Positions 9,679-19,188 of a stretch of 64,000 bases of DNA are shown one piece after another. Where the stretch lies: the NCBI GenBank assembly GCA_963813495.1, contig CAWEZC010000010.1, forward strand, positions 434,001 to 498,000, read 5' to 3'. The notes under the pieces are model-generated. The model was not told the DNA's origin. It worked only from the letters and a program-made list of their open reading frames with translations, and did not search any database. This DNA is from JACVRW01 sp963813495 (lineage in GTDB: Bacteria; Actinomycetota; Thermoleophilia; Solirubrobacterales; Thermoleophilaceae). The first letter of the stretch is position 1. Each line of letters starts with the position of its first letter. The translations under genes and the position numbers were made by a program.

Positions 9679-11160
9679 CGGCGGCCATTCCTAGCACGGT
9701 TCTCTCCCCGGCGGAGGGCGAGCAGGCCGGTCTCCTCGCTCCAGGCCACGGCCGCCGCGGCCAACAGCAGCGCGGGCAGCGTGACCGCCGGCATCTCCCA
9801 GTCCCAGTCGAGCCCGGCGTGAAAGGCCCACGCCGCCAGGCCCGCGGCCAGCCCGGTCGGCCGCGCCGGGAGCGCGCCGGTAGAACCGGACCAGCGCGGC
9901 CCCCACGCCGCCGAAGAAGAGCAGGAGGAAGGCAAGGCCCACGAGACCCAGCTCCGCGGCGGTCTCGAGGTACAGCGAGTGAGCATCGGCGGCGGCGTCC
10001 ACGCGATCTTCGTTCTTGAGCCATACCACCTGGAAGCCGCCCGAGCCAAGGCCCCTGAGCGGGTGCTCGGCGAAGCTAGTGGCCGCGATCTCCCAGTAGC
10101 GGTAGCGGTTGGTGTCGATCGATCCCAAGCGAGCCGGGTCGGCGCCGGCCGCGGGGGAGGCCCCTTCGGGCTTGCCCTCGTATGCGGCCAGCACCAGCCC
10201 TCCGACCACCAGCACCAGCAACGCCACGCCCGCAACGGTGGCCGGGCGCGAAACGAAGACGGGCAGCGAGGGCAGCTCGCGCGGGTTGCGCGGGGCTCCT
10301 GGGGGCGACCAGCGCCGCCGCAAAGGCGGCCAGGACCAGGGTCGCGAGCATCGAGCAGCCCTTCGGCGCTGTCGCGTTCTTCCAGCGAGGTGACCGTCGG
10401 GAGGGCACTGGCCACGATCGAGGCGATGCTCGCCGCCACCCCCACCGTCACGATGCTGCGCAGCTGAGGCCGCGACTCCGGGGCCAGGGCCACCAGTACC
10501 AGCAGGCCGACCGCCACCGCCGCCAGCGCACCACGCGCAAAGCTGAGGTAAACGCACAGCGCCGAGCACCACGCCGGCGCCCGCGACCAGCGATCGGAGC
10601 GCGCGCCCGCGGGCCGGATCGCCCGCCACCCGCACCGCAAGCACGAACCCCACCGCGGCCAGGATCCCGTACGCGTTCCAGTAGGTGAGCGGCTGCTCGA
10701 GGCGCCCGGCCGAGGAGCCACTCTGGTCGAGATCGATGATCGTTGGCAGCAGCCGCTCCGACAACCCGTAGGCACAGACCACGAACGTGCCCAGGGCGAG
10801 AGCGGGCTCGAGCGCCCGACGCACGCCGGTCTCGCGAAGCAGCGCGATCGCAGCGGTGAAAGCGCCCAGGTAGAGCAGCAGCCGCTGCAGATCGTCCTGC
10901 GCCCGGCCGCCGATGGGGGCCCAGGTGAGCGACAGCGCCGTCCACGCGCAGAGCAGGACGAGCCCCAGCAGGGCGAGACGCCCCGGCGTCGAGACGGGAA
11001 GCGGCCGCGGCGCGAAGAGAGCCACCAGTACCACCAGCGCCCAGGCGGCGAGCGCCGCGATGATCCGCGGCTCGTCGAAGAAACCCCCCGAGAAGAACGC
11101 CAAGACCGTCGGCAGGCCGATCAGGGCCGTCGCGCCGGCCGCGAGAACCCATCTCCGCAT
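9675..11160 (-). CDS. O-antigen ligase/polymerase family membrane protein (Wzy_C), frameshifted
   Basis: This polytopic protein of the O-antigen ligase/Wzy family (PF04932 type) transfers or polymerises undecaprenyl-linked glycan outside the membrane. About ten helices precede the long external loop, which contains DTNRYRYWEIA, HPLRGLGSGGF and the family His motif AHSLYLETAAELG, followed by C-terminal helices ending RRGENRARNGRR. Breaks near 10570, 10350, 10290 and 9870 alternate between two frames that together give a full-length protein of about 490 residues. The ATG at 11160 is chosen because MRRWVLAAGATALIG starts the first helix and a TAACCT hexamer lies 8 bases upstream. It leads a minus-strand operon with the GT4, GT2, GT4 and flippase genes. 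Confidence 0.8.
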
Positions 11161-11168
11161 GGCGGCCC

Positions 11169-11174
11169 AGGTTA
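11169..11174 (-). promoter_or_regulatory. -10-like element TAACCT
   Basis: TAACCT on the minus strand lies 8 bases upstream of the ATG at 11160, which suggests a leaderless or near-leaderless transcript for the polymerase/ligase-led operon. Confidence 0.35.
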
Positions 11175-11225
11175 GTGGCTTCCGGCCCGGGCGGGCGGCG
11201 CACGAGAGCGGCGGCACAGCGCGTG

Positions 11226-11231
11226 TAGCTT
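11226..11231 (+). promoter_or_regulatory. -10-like element TAGCTT
   Basis: TAGCTT lies 7 bases upstream of the ATG at 11239 in the divergent intergenic region and has no Shine-Dalgarno after it. Confidence 0.3.
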
Positions 11232-11238
11232 GCCCGCC

Positions 11239-13339
11239 ATGACCCGCCCCGCTCCAGCGGACGCCGGACCCCGTGGCCGTCCGCCGGCCCCGGCCCGATT
11301 CTGTTTGTCAGCTATGCCAGCCTCTGGGGCGGCGCCGAGCGCCTACTCGTAGACGTCGCTGCGGGGCTTGGGCGACCGGTCGTTCTCCTCTGCCCGGCGG
11401 GCGAGCTGGCGGCTCGGGCCCGGGACGCGGGGATCGCGGTGCTCGAGGGTCCAGAGCGTCCACGCGAACTGCGCGGCGGGGCTCGCACCGCCTGCACTGC
11501 CGCCGCTCAGCTGGCGGCCCACGCCCGCGAGATCCGCTCGCTCAGCGCGTCCCTGCGCCCGGCAGCCGTGGTGGCTTTCGGGATGCGCAGCGCGATCGCG
11601 GCGGCCGCCGGGGTGGGCGGCAGGCGACGGGGCGCCGCCGCTTGCTATTCGAGCACGTGGACCTGCTTCCCCGGGGTTCGGTGGTCGGTGCGTGCCGTGC
11701 GTGGCGCGGCGAACCGGGTGGACCGGGTGATCGCAGTCTCGGATGCGGTGGCGGTCGACCTCGATCCGCGAGCGGCGATTGGGCCCCAAGCTACGCGTGG
11801 CACGGCCCGGGATCGATTCGAAGCGTTCAGCGCAAGCCCGGTCCCCGCCGACCCACCGACCGCGCTGCTGCTGGGCGCGATCGTCGGCTGGAAGCGCCCG
11901 GACCTGGCCCTGGAGGCGGTGGCGATCGCCGCACGTGATCTGCCCGACCTGAGGCTGGTCGTGGCCGGCCACACCGTGGGGGAGGAGAGCGAGCGGCTGC
12001 TGGCGACCTGAAGCGCCGGGCCCAGGCCGCGGACCTGACGGGTACGGGTGGAGTTCCCGGGCACCCTGAGCGACCCGCGCGCCGCGCTGGCGGGCGCCTC
12101 CTGCCTCCTGCATTGCGCCGACAACGAGCCGTTCGGGCTGGTACTGCTCGAGGCCATGGCCTCGGGCCGGCCCGTGATCGCGCCGGCCTCGGGTGGCCCG
12201 CTGGAGATCGTCGCGCTCGGCTGCGGCCGCCTGTACGCGCCCGGCGACCCGCACGCCGCCGCCCGGGCGCTGGTCGAGGTCATCTCCGATCGCGATGGCC
12301 TACAGGAGATGGGCGCCCGTGCCCGGGCTCACGTGGCCGAGCAGTTCACGCTCGCCGATGGCCGGCGGCGATGGCTGGACGCCGCCCACCCTCACGTGGA
12401 GGAGATCCCGTCCGATCCCGAGGCTGGCGCAGGCCTGACCCTGGTCACTGTCGCTCACAACTCCGCGCCTGAGCTGGAGCGACTGCTGGCGTCGGTGGGC
12501 CGCCACCTCCCTGCCGCCGCGGTGGTGGTGGTGGATTCCGGTTCACAGGATGAGAGCGTGGAGGTCGCGCGGCAGCTGGGCCGGGGCGCGCGACGGTGCT
12601 CGAGCTGGCGAACGTGGGCTATGGCCGGGCCGCCAACGAGGGCCTGGAGCATGTGCGAGACGCGGCCTGCGTCGTGCTCAACCCGGACGTCGAGCTGGTG
12701 GACGGGTCACTCGCAGCGCTGGCGGGCGAGGCCCTGCGCGAGGACGCACCCGAGCGGCTGCTCGCCCCACTCGTGCTGCGTCCGGATGGCTCACGCCAGG
12801 ACTCCGTGCACCCCGAGCCCGTGTCAGGCGCGGCCGTCCTGAATGCGCTGGTGCCTCCCGCCGTGCTGCCGCCGCCGCTACGGAGCGCCGTCCAGCCGTG
12901 GCGCTCGGACCGGCCGCGGCCCGTGGCATGGCCCGTGGGCTGCTGCGTCGGGGCACGCACGCAGACACTGCGCCGGCTCGGGCCCTTCGACCGCCGCATC
13001 TTCCTGTACGGCGAGGATCTCGAGCTGGGACTGCGCGCCCGCGACGCCGGCATCGAAACCTGGTGGTGGCCCCACGCCCGCGTGATCCACTACGAGGCTC
13101 ACACCTCCCGGCGCAGCTTCGGGGGCGAGCCGTTCGAGATGCTTGCTGCGCAGCGCCACGCCGTCGTCGCCGAGCGCCGCGGCCAGCGGGCGGCGCGCTG
13201 GGACGACCGGCTGCAGGCGGCCACGTTCGTCAACCGGATCGCGCTCAAGGGTCTCGCGCGGAGATCGAACGACCGCGAGCGGCGCCAGCTGGAGGCGGTC
13301 CGGGGGCCGGGCGGGGCCCGGCTGGACGACGCCGGGTAG
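11239..13339 (+). CDS. Two-domain GT4-GT2 glycosyltransferase fusion, frameshifted
   Basis: One gene joins two glycosyltransferases. The N-terminal GT4 part begins GPILFVSYASLWGGAERLLV, continues through RVIAVSDAVAVDL and LLLGAIVGWKRPDLALEAV, and ends with the E-x7-E motif NEPFGLVLLEAMASGRPV. Without a stop it runs into a GT2 domain: LTLVTVAHNSAPELERLLAS, VVVVDSGSQDESV, LNPDVELVDGSL, then PFDRRIFLYGEDLELGLRA, where YGEDLE is the catalytic-base region. Breaks near 11280, two between 12010 and 12050, and one near 12590 do not coincide with the domain junction, which lies in an unbroken frame around 12430. The start is ATG 11239 with TAGCTT 7 bases upstream. Two linked sugar additions by one polypeptide would be a natural reading. 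Confidence 0.8.
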
Positions 13340-13370
13340 CGTGCCCGGCCCGCTCAGGCGGGTCGCGGCG

Positions 13371-13391
13371 GCCGGCGTCAAACACGCCGGC
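13371..13391. terminator. Hairpin at convergent gene ends
   Basis: An 8-bp perfect stem (GCCGGCGT / ACGCCGGC) with the 5-base loop CAAAC covers the stop of the LPXTG gene and sits 32 bases after the stop of the converging glycosyltransferase gene. No T-run follows on either strand, so it is at best a bidirectional hairpin-only terminator. Confidence 0.35.
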
Positions 13392-13767
13392 GAAGCGCGA
13401 GCCCGGAGAGCAGGAAGGCGGCACCGATGGCGGCGAGCAGGGTGGCCGGGCCGCCCGTGGCGGGCAGCGTCGGCGGAGCCCGTTGCCGCTGGACGGTGGC
13501 TCGGCCGACTCCGTGGTGCCGGTGGTGGTCGAGCCGGTGGTGCCTTCGCGGTCAGCGTCCGTTCTGGGTAGTCACCGCCGCCCTGGGTCTCGCCGGAGCC
13601 GTTGGACTGGACTGCTGCCGCCGCCGCTGCCGCCGCCGCCTGCCGCCGTCTTGCCCCTGGAAGGGGTCGGTGTATTGCTCGTCCCCTGCACTCTGTGCCA
13701 TCGCGGCCGCGGGAAAGGCGACGGCGACGACGAGCGCGAGGGCGAGCAGGCCCCTGATCGTGCGCAT
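13378..13767 (-). CDS. Small LPXTG-anchored surface protein, frameshifted
   Basis: Residues 1-24 (MRTIRGLLALALVVAVAFPA and AAMAQ) form a Sec signal peptide. The mature part starts AGDEQYTDPFQGQDGG and then becomes Gly/Ser-rich, followed by a Thr-rich stalk (GTTGSTTTTGTTESAEP). The C-terminus has the sortase motif LPATGG, a hydrophobic helix (LLAAIGAAFLLSGLAL) and the basic tail RRRV, which is a complete cell-wall sorting signal. The region must be read in different frames, with breaks near 13640 in a GGC/GGN repeat tract and probably near 13580; the total length is still a multiple of three. It should be a wall-anchored, roughly 100-residue stalk protein. No sortase gene is in the window. Its partner or function is unknown. 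Confidence 0.6.
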
Positions 13768-13828
13768 CGCGGTATTCGTAGCAGAAAGGCGGCACGGCTC
13801 AGGAAGTCGCCCGTGCGCCCGGCCGCCC

Positions 13829-13834
13829 TAGACT
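13829..13834 (+). promoter_or_regulatory. -10-like element TAGACT
   Basis: TAGACT lies 9 bases upstream of the ATG at 13844, with no Shine-Dalgarno between them. The same hexamer occurs at the same kind of distance before the gene starting at 30207. Confidence 0.4.
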
Positions 13835-13843
13835 GACGCGCCC

Positions 13844-14291
13844 ATGTCCGCCTCGGCGACAGTCCGCCTCGCCATCGCAGCCGTGGCCCTGCTGGTGGGG
13901 GGCTGGCTGGTGGTGAGCCTGCGCACGAGTGACCTGGACGACGAGGGCGCGGCGCTCGTCAATCTCCGGCGGAGCGAGCTCTCGCCCGCCGAGGCGCGTG
14001 CGGGGAATCTCGACGCTGAGCGACGCTCGCCTGCTCAACGCGGACAAGGATCCACTCGTCAACGAGGTCATCCTCCTGTCCGCGTCCAACCGGATCGACG
14101 AGGCCAACGAACTGGCCGAGCGCGTCGTCGAGGACGAGCCGGAGAACGCGGACGCATGGTTCGTGCTCTGGGTGGCGTCGCTGGCGGCGCAGGACAGGCC
14201 CCGCGCCGAGCAGGCCATCAACAGACTGCGGGAGCTCGATCCGCTGCGCGGAAACACCCTCAAGCGGCTCGACCCCGACAGCGGCTCCTGA
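13844..14291 (+). CDS. Membrane-anchored TPR-like small protein, frameshifted
   Basis: The N-terminal helix (VRLAIAAVALLVGGWLVVSL) is a membrane anchor or uncleaved signal. It is followed by a short linker and, after a frame break near 14010, a helical region LSDARLLNADKDPLVNEVIL, then NRIDEANELAERVVEDEPEN and DRPRAEQAINRLRELDPL. The spacing of A, L and P residues fits one to two tetratricopeptide-type helix pairs. TPR proteins with one N-terminal helix are common scaffolds in envelope glycan clusters; the function here is inference. The stop is immediately followed by the GTG of the large glycosyltransferase at 14292. Confidence 0.65.
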
Positions 14292-17073
14292 GTGAGCCCC
14301 GCGACTGACACGGGGGTGCCCGGCGTCACCGCCGAGGAGAGCACCACAGCGCCACCTGGGCTACAGGTGCGTCTCGACTATCCCCTGCCGGAGGACCTGG
14401 CGGTGGGGCACGGCACCGCGCTGTTCGTATGCGGCTGGTGCTTCTGCGCGAATGCTCGTGTCCGCTCCGTTGTCCTTGCCCTGGATGGGGAGCCTCAGGA
14501 GGCCATGGCATCCGGAATGCCCCGCGGCGACGTGTTCAAGGCCATGCATCCCGGCTTCGACCCCTACAAGACGGCCGAGCTCGACTGCGATCCCTCGTCG
14601 CTCGAGGATCCCGGGCTGCGCAGCTTTCGCAGTGGCTTCTGGGGCATGGTGCGGGTGGCGCCCAAGCGGGCTCTGCACGAGCGCGTGCTGACTCTGCGCG
14701 CGAGCTTGGAGGACGGGACCGTGGTGGAGGAGGAGCTCGCGCGCATAGCGGTCGCCGGTGCGCCCGCTCAACCGCTGGACCTGCCGGCGCCCGACCCGGC
14801 GGCCGGGCCGCTCGTGGCGATCTGCATGGCCACCTTCAACCCACCGGAGAAGCTGCTGCGGCGCCAGCTCGATTCGATCCGCGCCCAGACTCATTCCAAC
14901 TGGGTGTGCGTGATCAGCGACGACTGCTCGACGCCCGAGAGCTTCGCCGCCCTCCAGGCCGCGGTTGAGGGCGACCCGCGTTTCGCGGTATCGCGCTCGC
15001 CGGGGCGGCGCCACTTCTACCACAACTTCGAGCGGGCGCTCGCGCTGGCGCCGAAGGCCGCGCAGTACGTCGCGATGGCCGACCAGGACGACTTCTGGCA
15101 TCCGGACAAGCTCGAGACGCTGCTGGCCGAGCTCGGCGACGCCCAGCTCGTCTACAGCGACGCGCGCATCATCGATCGCGCGGGCGAGCTCATCTCCGAC
15201 ACCTACTGGAGCATCCGCCGGCCCAACCACCACAACCTCCTGTCGCTGCTGATGGCCAACTCCGTGACCGGAGCCGCCTCGTTGTTCCGGCGCGAGCTGC
15301 TCGACTATGCACTTCCCTTTCCGCCGCGCCAGTTCTCCCACTTCCACGATCACTGGATCGGGCTCACGGCACGTGTGCTGGGCGACGATCGCCTTCGTGG
15401 AGCGCCCGCTGTACGACTACGTGCAGCACGGCGGTGCCGTCCTGGGGCACGCGGGAGCCAACTGGATGCCCCCGCTGCGCGACCGGCTCGGCTGGCTGAA
15501 GAAGGACCCCAAGGCTCGAGTGCGCAGCTGGCGGCTGCATTACTTCGTGGATTGCTGCCGGCTGATTCAATTCACCACCATCCTGGACATGCGCTGCGGG
15601 CGTGCCATGAGTGGGGCCCGACGCCGCGCGCTGCGCCGTTTTCCGCGTGCCGAGCGGTCGCCACTCGCGCTGGCCAATCTCGGCCGGCGAGCCGTGCGCG
15701 AGTTGCTGGGGGAGCCGGAGACACTGGGGGCCGAGATAGCGTTGTTCTTCGCGTTCGTGTGGAGGCGTCTGGTGGTGGCGGCCACACGCGGACTCGAGCG
15801 GCCGCGCCGGCGTTTGCGGATCGATGCTCGCCCACCCATGACGCTGCTCCCGGCTCCGGGCCGCCGGGACCCCAACAACGTGGCCGTGGGCAGCGTGGGG
15901 GCTAAGATCGCTCCGCTGGAGCTGGCCCTGCGCGACGACGCTCCCGAGCGGGTCAACATCCTGATCCCCACGATCGATCTCGAGCACTTCTTCGGCGGGT
16001 ACATCACCAAGCTCAACCTGGCTCGGCGGCTGGCCGAGCGCGGCGCGCGCGTGCGGATCCTGACGGTGGACCCGGTGCCCGTCCTGCCCCCCGCCTGGCA
16101 CAAGCGGCTCGAGTCCTACAGCGGGCTCGCGGGACTGTTCGATCAGGTCGAGGTGGAGTTCGGGCGCGAATCGCAGGGCGTCGAGGTCAGCCGATCGGAC
16201 CGGTTCGTCGCTACTACCTGGTGGACCGCTCACATCGCGCACCAAGCGCTCGAGGCCCAGGGCGGCGGGCGCTTCCTCTATCTGATCCAGGAATACGAGC
16301 CCTTCACCTTCCCGATGGGGACGTACGCGGCGCTGGCCAGCGACTCCTACCGTCTGCCTCACCACGCCGTGTTCTCGAGCGAGCTCCTGCGCGACTACTT
16401 TCGCCGTCACGAGATCGGTGTGTACGCCGCCGGCCGCGAGGCCGGCGACCGCGCCTCGGTCTCATTCGAGAACGCCATCACAGCGATCGATCCCCCGAGC
16501 GAGGCGCAGCTCGCCACGCGGGACACGAAACGGCTGCTGTTCTACGCGCGGCCCGAGCCTCACGCTGCCCGGAACATGTTCGAGCTCGGCGTGCTCGCGC
16601 TGGGCCGGGCGGTCGAGCAGGGCGCCTTCGGCCCGGGCTGGCAGCTGTCGGGCATCGGCACAGTGGAGGCGGCGCAGCGGCTGGAACTGGGCGGAGGAGC
16701 CGTGCTCGACCTGCTGGCCCGGCGCGATCAGGGCGGCTACGCCAACGTCCTGCGTGACCACGACGTGGGCCTGGCGCTCATGTTCACCCCTCACCCGAGC
16801 CTCGTGCCGATCGAGATGGCCTCGGCCGGCATGCTGACGGTCACCAACTCGTTCGAGAACAAGACGCCCGAGGCCATGCAGGCGATCTCCGGCAACCTGA
16901 TCGTGAGCGAGCCCAGCATTGACGCCATCGCCGCGGGCCTGGCCGAGGCTGCAGCCGGCATGGGAGATTTTGAGCGCCGCGCCCGGGGCAGCGCAGTCCG
17001 CTGGAGCCGCGACTGGAACAGCTCCTTCGACGGTGAGCTGATGGCGCGTATCGAGGTCCTCCTGCGGGACTGA
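14292..17073 (+). CDS. Bifunctional GT2 plus WsaF-like glycosyltransferase
   Basis: This is a large protein of about 926 residues with three parts. Residues 1-170 are a beta-rich N-terminal domain I do not recognise. Residues about 175-370 are a GT2 domain (LVAICMATFNPPEKLLRRQL, VISDDCST, MADQDDFWHPDKL, where DQDD is the metal site). After a helical linker, residues about 550-926 resemble the rhamnosyltransferase WsaF (RVNILIPTIDLEHFFGGYIT, LYLIQEYEPFTFPMGTYAAL, and the donor-domain stretch HPSLVPIEMASAGMLTVTN). One break near 15390 falls inside the GT2 domain. The fused arrangement is known in surface-glycan and rhamnan clusters. The GTG start directly follows the TGA of the TPR-like gene. 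Confidence 0.8.
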
Positions 17074-17077
17074 GCCG

Positions 17078-18334
17078 ATGAACGTCTCCAATCCGCGCTT
17101 CCCCTTGTTCGACTCGCTGCGTGCGATCGCGGCCCTCAGCATCTTCGTATTTCACCTGCCCTCGGTGGCGCGCATCGCGCTCGACAACCCGGTCCAGCCG
17201 TATCTGCTGGTGCTGAACGTCGGGGTGGCCGTGTTCTTCCTGATCTCGGGCTTCCTGCTCTACCGGCCCTTTGCCCAGGCACGCTTCGAGGGGCGGCAGG
17301 CTCCGGCCACCGGAGCCTACGGCGAGCGGCGCGCGCTGCGCGTCGCGCCGGCCTACTGGGTCGCGCTGGTGTTCGTGGTGATCCTGGTAGGCAAGTCGGG
17401 GGAGGCCGGCACGGCGGACCCGGTGTTCACGCCGGAGGGCATCGTCAGGTACTTCCTCTTCCTACAGATCTACGACTCGGGCACGCTGCTGGGTGGCATC
17501 AGCGCGGCCTGGACTCTCTGCGTCGAGGTCACCTTCTACGCGATGCTGCCGCTCTGGGCCATGCTGATGCGGCGGGTGCCGAGCCGCTCACCAGAGGCCT
17601 TCCTCCGCTCGGAGCTGCTGGCTCTCGGCGGCCTGTTCGTGGTGGGCGTGGCCTGGACCGGCATCGCCGCGGCCAGCACCGACCTAAAGGCGGCGGCCTT
17701 CTTCGACGTGACCCAGATCGAGCCCTGGCTCTACGTGATGCCCGGGTACCTGGACCACTTCGCCGTGGGAATGGCCATGGCCGTGATCAGCGTTGCCACG
17801 ATCGAGCGGCAGACCCAGCCCGCCTCCATGCGGCTCGTGGAGCGCGCGCCCTGGGCGCCCTGGCTGCTTGCACTGGCGGCCTTCGTCCTGATGGCCAACG
17901 TGACGAAATGGACGTCGGAGAGCTGGGCCGTCCGCGTGCTCGCCATCCACGAGCTCCAGGTGGTGCTGGCCTTCGGCCTGTTGCTGCCCGCTGTGTTCGG
18001 CGACCCCGAGCGCGGCTTCGTGCGCCGGGTGCTGGCCAATCGCGTGCTCCTATGGGTGGGGCTCGTGTCCTACGGCCTCTACCTGTGGCACGTGGCCGTC
18101 AACATCAAGCTCACGGAGTGGGGGGTGCTCGATGCCCTCGGCTCGGCGGGCTACATTCCCGTCGCCCTGGCCGCGTCGCTGCTGATGGCGGCCGTCAGCT
18201 TCTACGTGGTTGAGCGGCCCGCCATGCGACTGGGTCGTCGTCTGTCGCGCCGGCGACGCTCCCAGGACGCCGACATGCGCATGCGCGACCTGGCCCGCCA
18301 CGAGCGCCCCGAGCCCGAGCCCGGCGCGCCCTGA
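17078..18334 (+). CDS. Acyltransferase family 3 (OafA/YrhL-like) membrane protein
   Basis: The 418-residue protein has about ten to eleven transmembrane segments. The N-terminal signature RFPLFDSLRAIAALSIFVFH contains the conserved Arg and His of acyltransferase family 3 (PF01757), which transfers O-acetyl or other acyl groups from the cytoplasm to glycans outside. Further family features are SGFLLYRPF and WTLCVEVTFYAMLPL, with the conserved Glu, and LVSYGLYLWHVAV near the C-terminus. The tail is Arg-rich and cytoplasmic. It lies 4 bases after the large glycosyltransferase, so the two are likely co-transcribed. It probably O-acylates the exported polysaccharide; acyl group and position are unknown. 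Confidence 0.9.
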   Translation: MNVSNPRFPLFDSLRAIAALSIFVFHLPSVARIALDNPVQPYLLVLNVGVAVFFLISGFLLYRPFAQARFEGRQAPATGAYGERRALRVAPAYWVALVFVVILVGKSGEAGTADPVFTPEGIVRYFLFLQIYDSGTLLGGISAAWTLCVEVTFYAMLPLWAMLMRRVPSRSPEAFLRSELLALGGLFVVGVAWTGIAAASTDLKAAAFFDVTQIEPWLYVMPGYLDHFAVGMAMAVISVATIERQTQPASMRLVERAPWAPWLLALAAFVLMANVTKWTSESWAVRVLAIHELQVVLAFGLLLPAVFGDPERGFVRRVLANRVLLWVGLVSYGLYLWHVAVNIKLTEWGVLDALGSAGYIPVALAASLLMAAVSFYVVERPAMRLGRRLSRRRRSQDADMRMRDLARHERPEPEPGAP

Positions 18335-18339
18335 GCCGG

Positions 18340-19188
18340 TCAGAGCTGCTCGGCGATACGCGGCGCCTCGCGGTTGAAGACCCATACGGCGAGCACGCAG
18401 AGGGCGACGTAGATGGCCACTGCGGGCAGCAGCTCGGCATAGCCGCCGGCCTGGGTGGCCGGACCTGGTGCGCCCGGATCGATCACCCACATGCGCGCCA
18501 GCTCGAACAGCGGCGCCAGCGGGTTGATCTGCATGATCTCTCGGAGCGTCTCGGGCACCACTTCGGCCGGGAACAGCACCGGCGTGCCGTAGAAGAGCAC
18601 GGTGGCCAGCACCGACCAGATGATCGCGGTGTCGCGAAAGCGGGGGTACATCGAGGACACGATCATCGACACCGCGGTGGTGAGCACGAAGAGCAGCACC
18701 AGCACCACGGGGAAGAGCAGCCAGGTCCAGGTGGGGTCGATGCCCCAGGCGAGGATGAAAGCGAACACCACCACCAGGTTCAGGCCCAGGTTGAAGAGCG
18801 CGGTGAGCACCACGGCCAGCGGGATCACCAGGCGCGGGAACTGCGTCTTTCGCACCACGGACTCCTGCCCGACGATCGAGGTGACCGCCGTGATGGTGGC
18901 CTCCGAGAAGAAGCCGAAGAGCACGATGTTGAACAGCAGCAGGACGGGGTAGTTGGGCACCTCCGAGCCGATCCGGAACACCTGGGTGAAGACGGCCAGC
19001 AGGACCCCGAACAGCATCAGCGGCCGCGCTATCGACCACACATAGCCGAGCGCGGTTCCGAAGTAGGCCTTCTTGAAGTCGGTAACGGCGATGAGCGTGA
19101 GCAGCTCCCAGGAGCGCCGCCAGCCGCCGCCGAGGGCCGACGGCCCCCGCACCTCGCGCAGCGTCACCTCCTGAGCAGCCTCGCTCAT
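18340..19188 (-). CDS. ABC-2 type polysaccharide exporter permease (Wzm-like)
   Basis: The 282-residue protein has the six-helix ABC-2 permease pattern. An N-terminal amphipathic stretch (RRSWELLTLIAVTDFKKAYF) and the motif TALGYVWSIARPLMLFGVL are typical of Wzm/TagG/RfbA permeases, as is YPRFRDTAIIWSVLATVLFYGTPV before the last helices. It forms the membrane channel of an ABC transporter exporting undecaprenyl-linked polysaccharide. Its ATG overlaps the stop of the ATPase gene (ATGA), so both subunits are made together. It converges on the acyltransferase gene with a 5-base gap. Confidence 0.9.
   Translation of the reverse strand: MSEAAQEVTLREVRGPSALGGGWRRSWELLTLIAVTDFKKAYFGTALGYVWSIARPLMLFGVLLAVFTQVFRIGSEVPNYPVLLLFNIVLFGFFSEATITAVTSIVGQESVVRKTQFPRLVIPLAVVLTALFNLGLNLVVVFAFILAWGIDPTWTWLLFPVVLVLLFVLTTAVSMIVSSMYPRFRDTAIIWSVLATVLFYGTPVLFPAEVVPETLREIMQINPLAPLFELARMWVIDPGAPGPATQAGGYAELLPAVAIYVALCVLAVWVFNREAPRIAEQL

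Noticed and set aside
12550..13836. Plus-strand open frame running through the GT2 end and the LPXTG gene
   Set aside because: Arg/Gly/Ala-rich with no motif; real proteins are supported in other frames and on the other strand.
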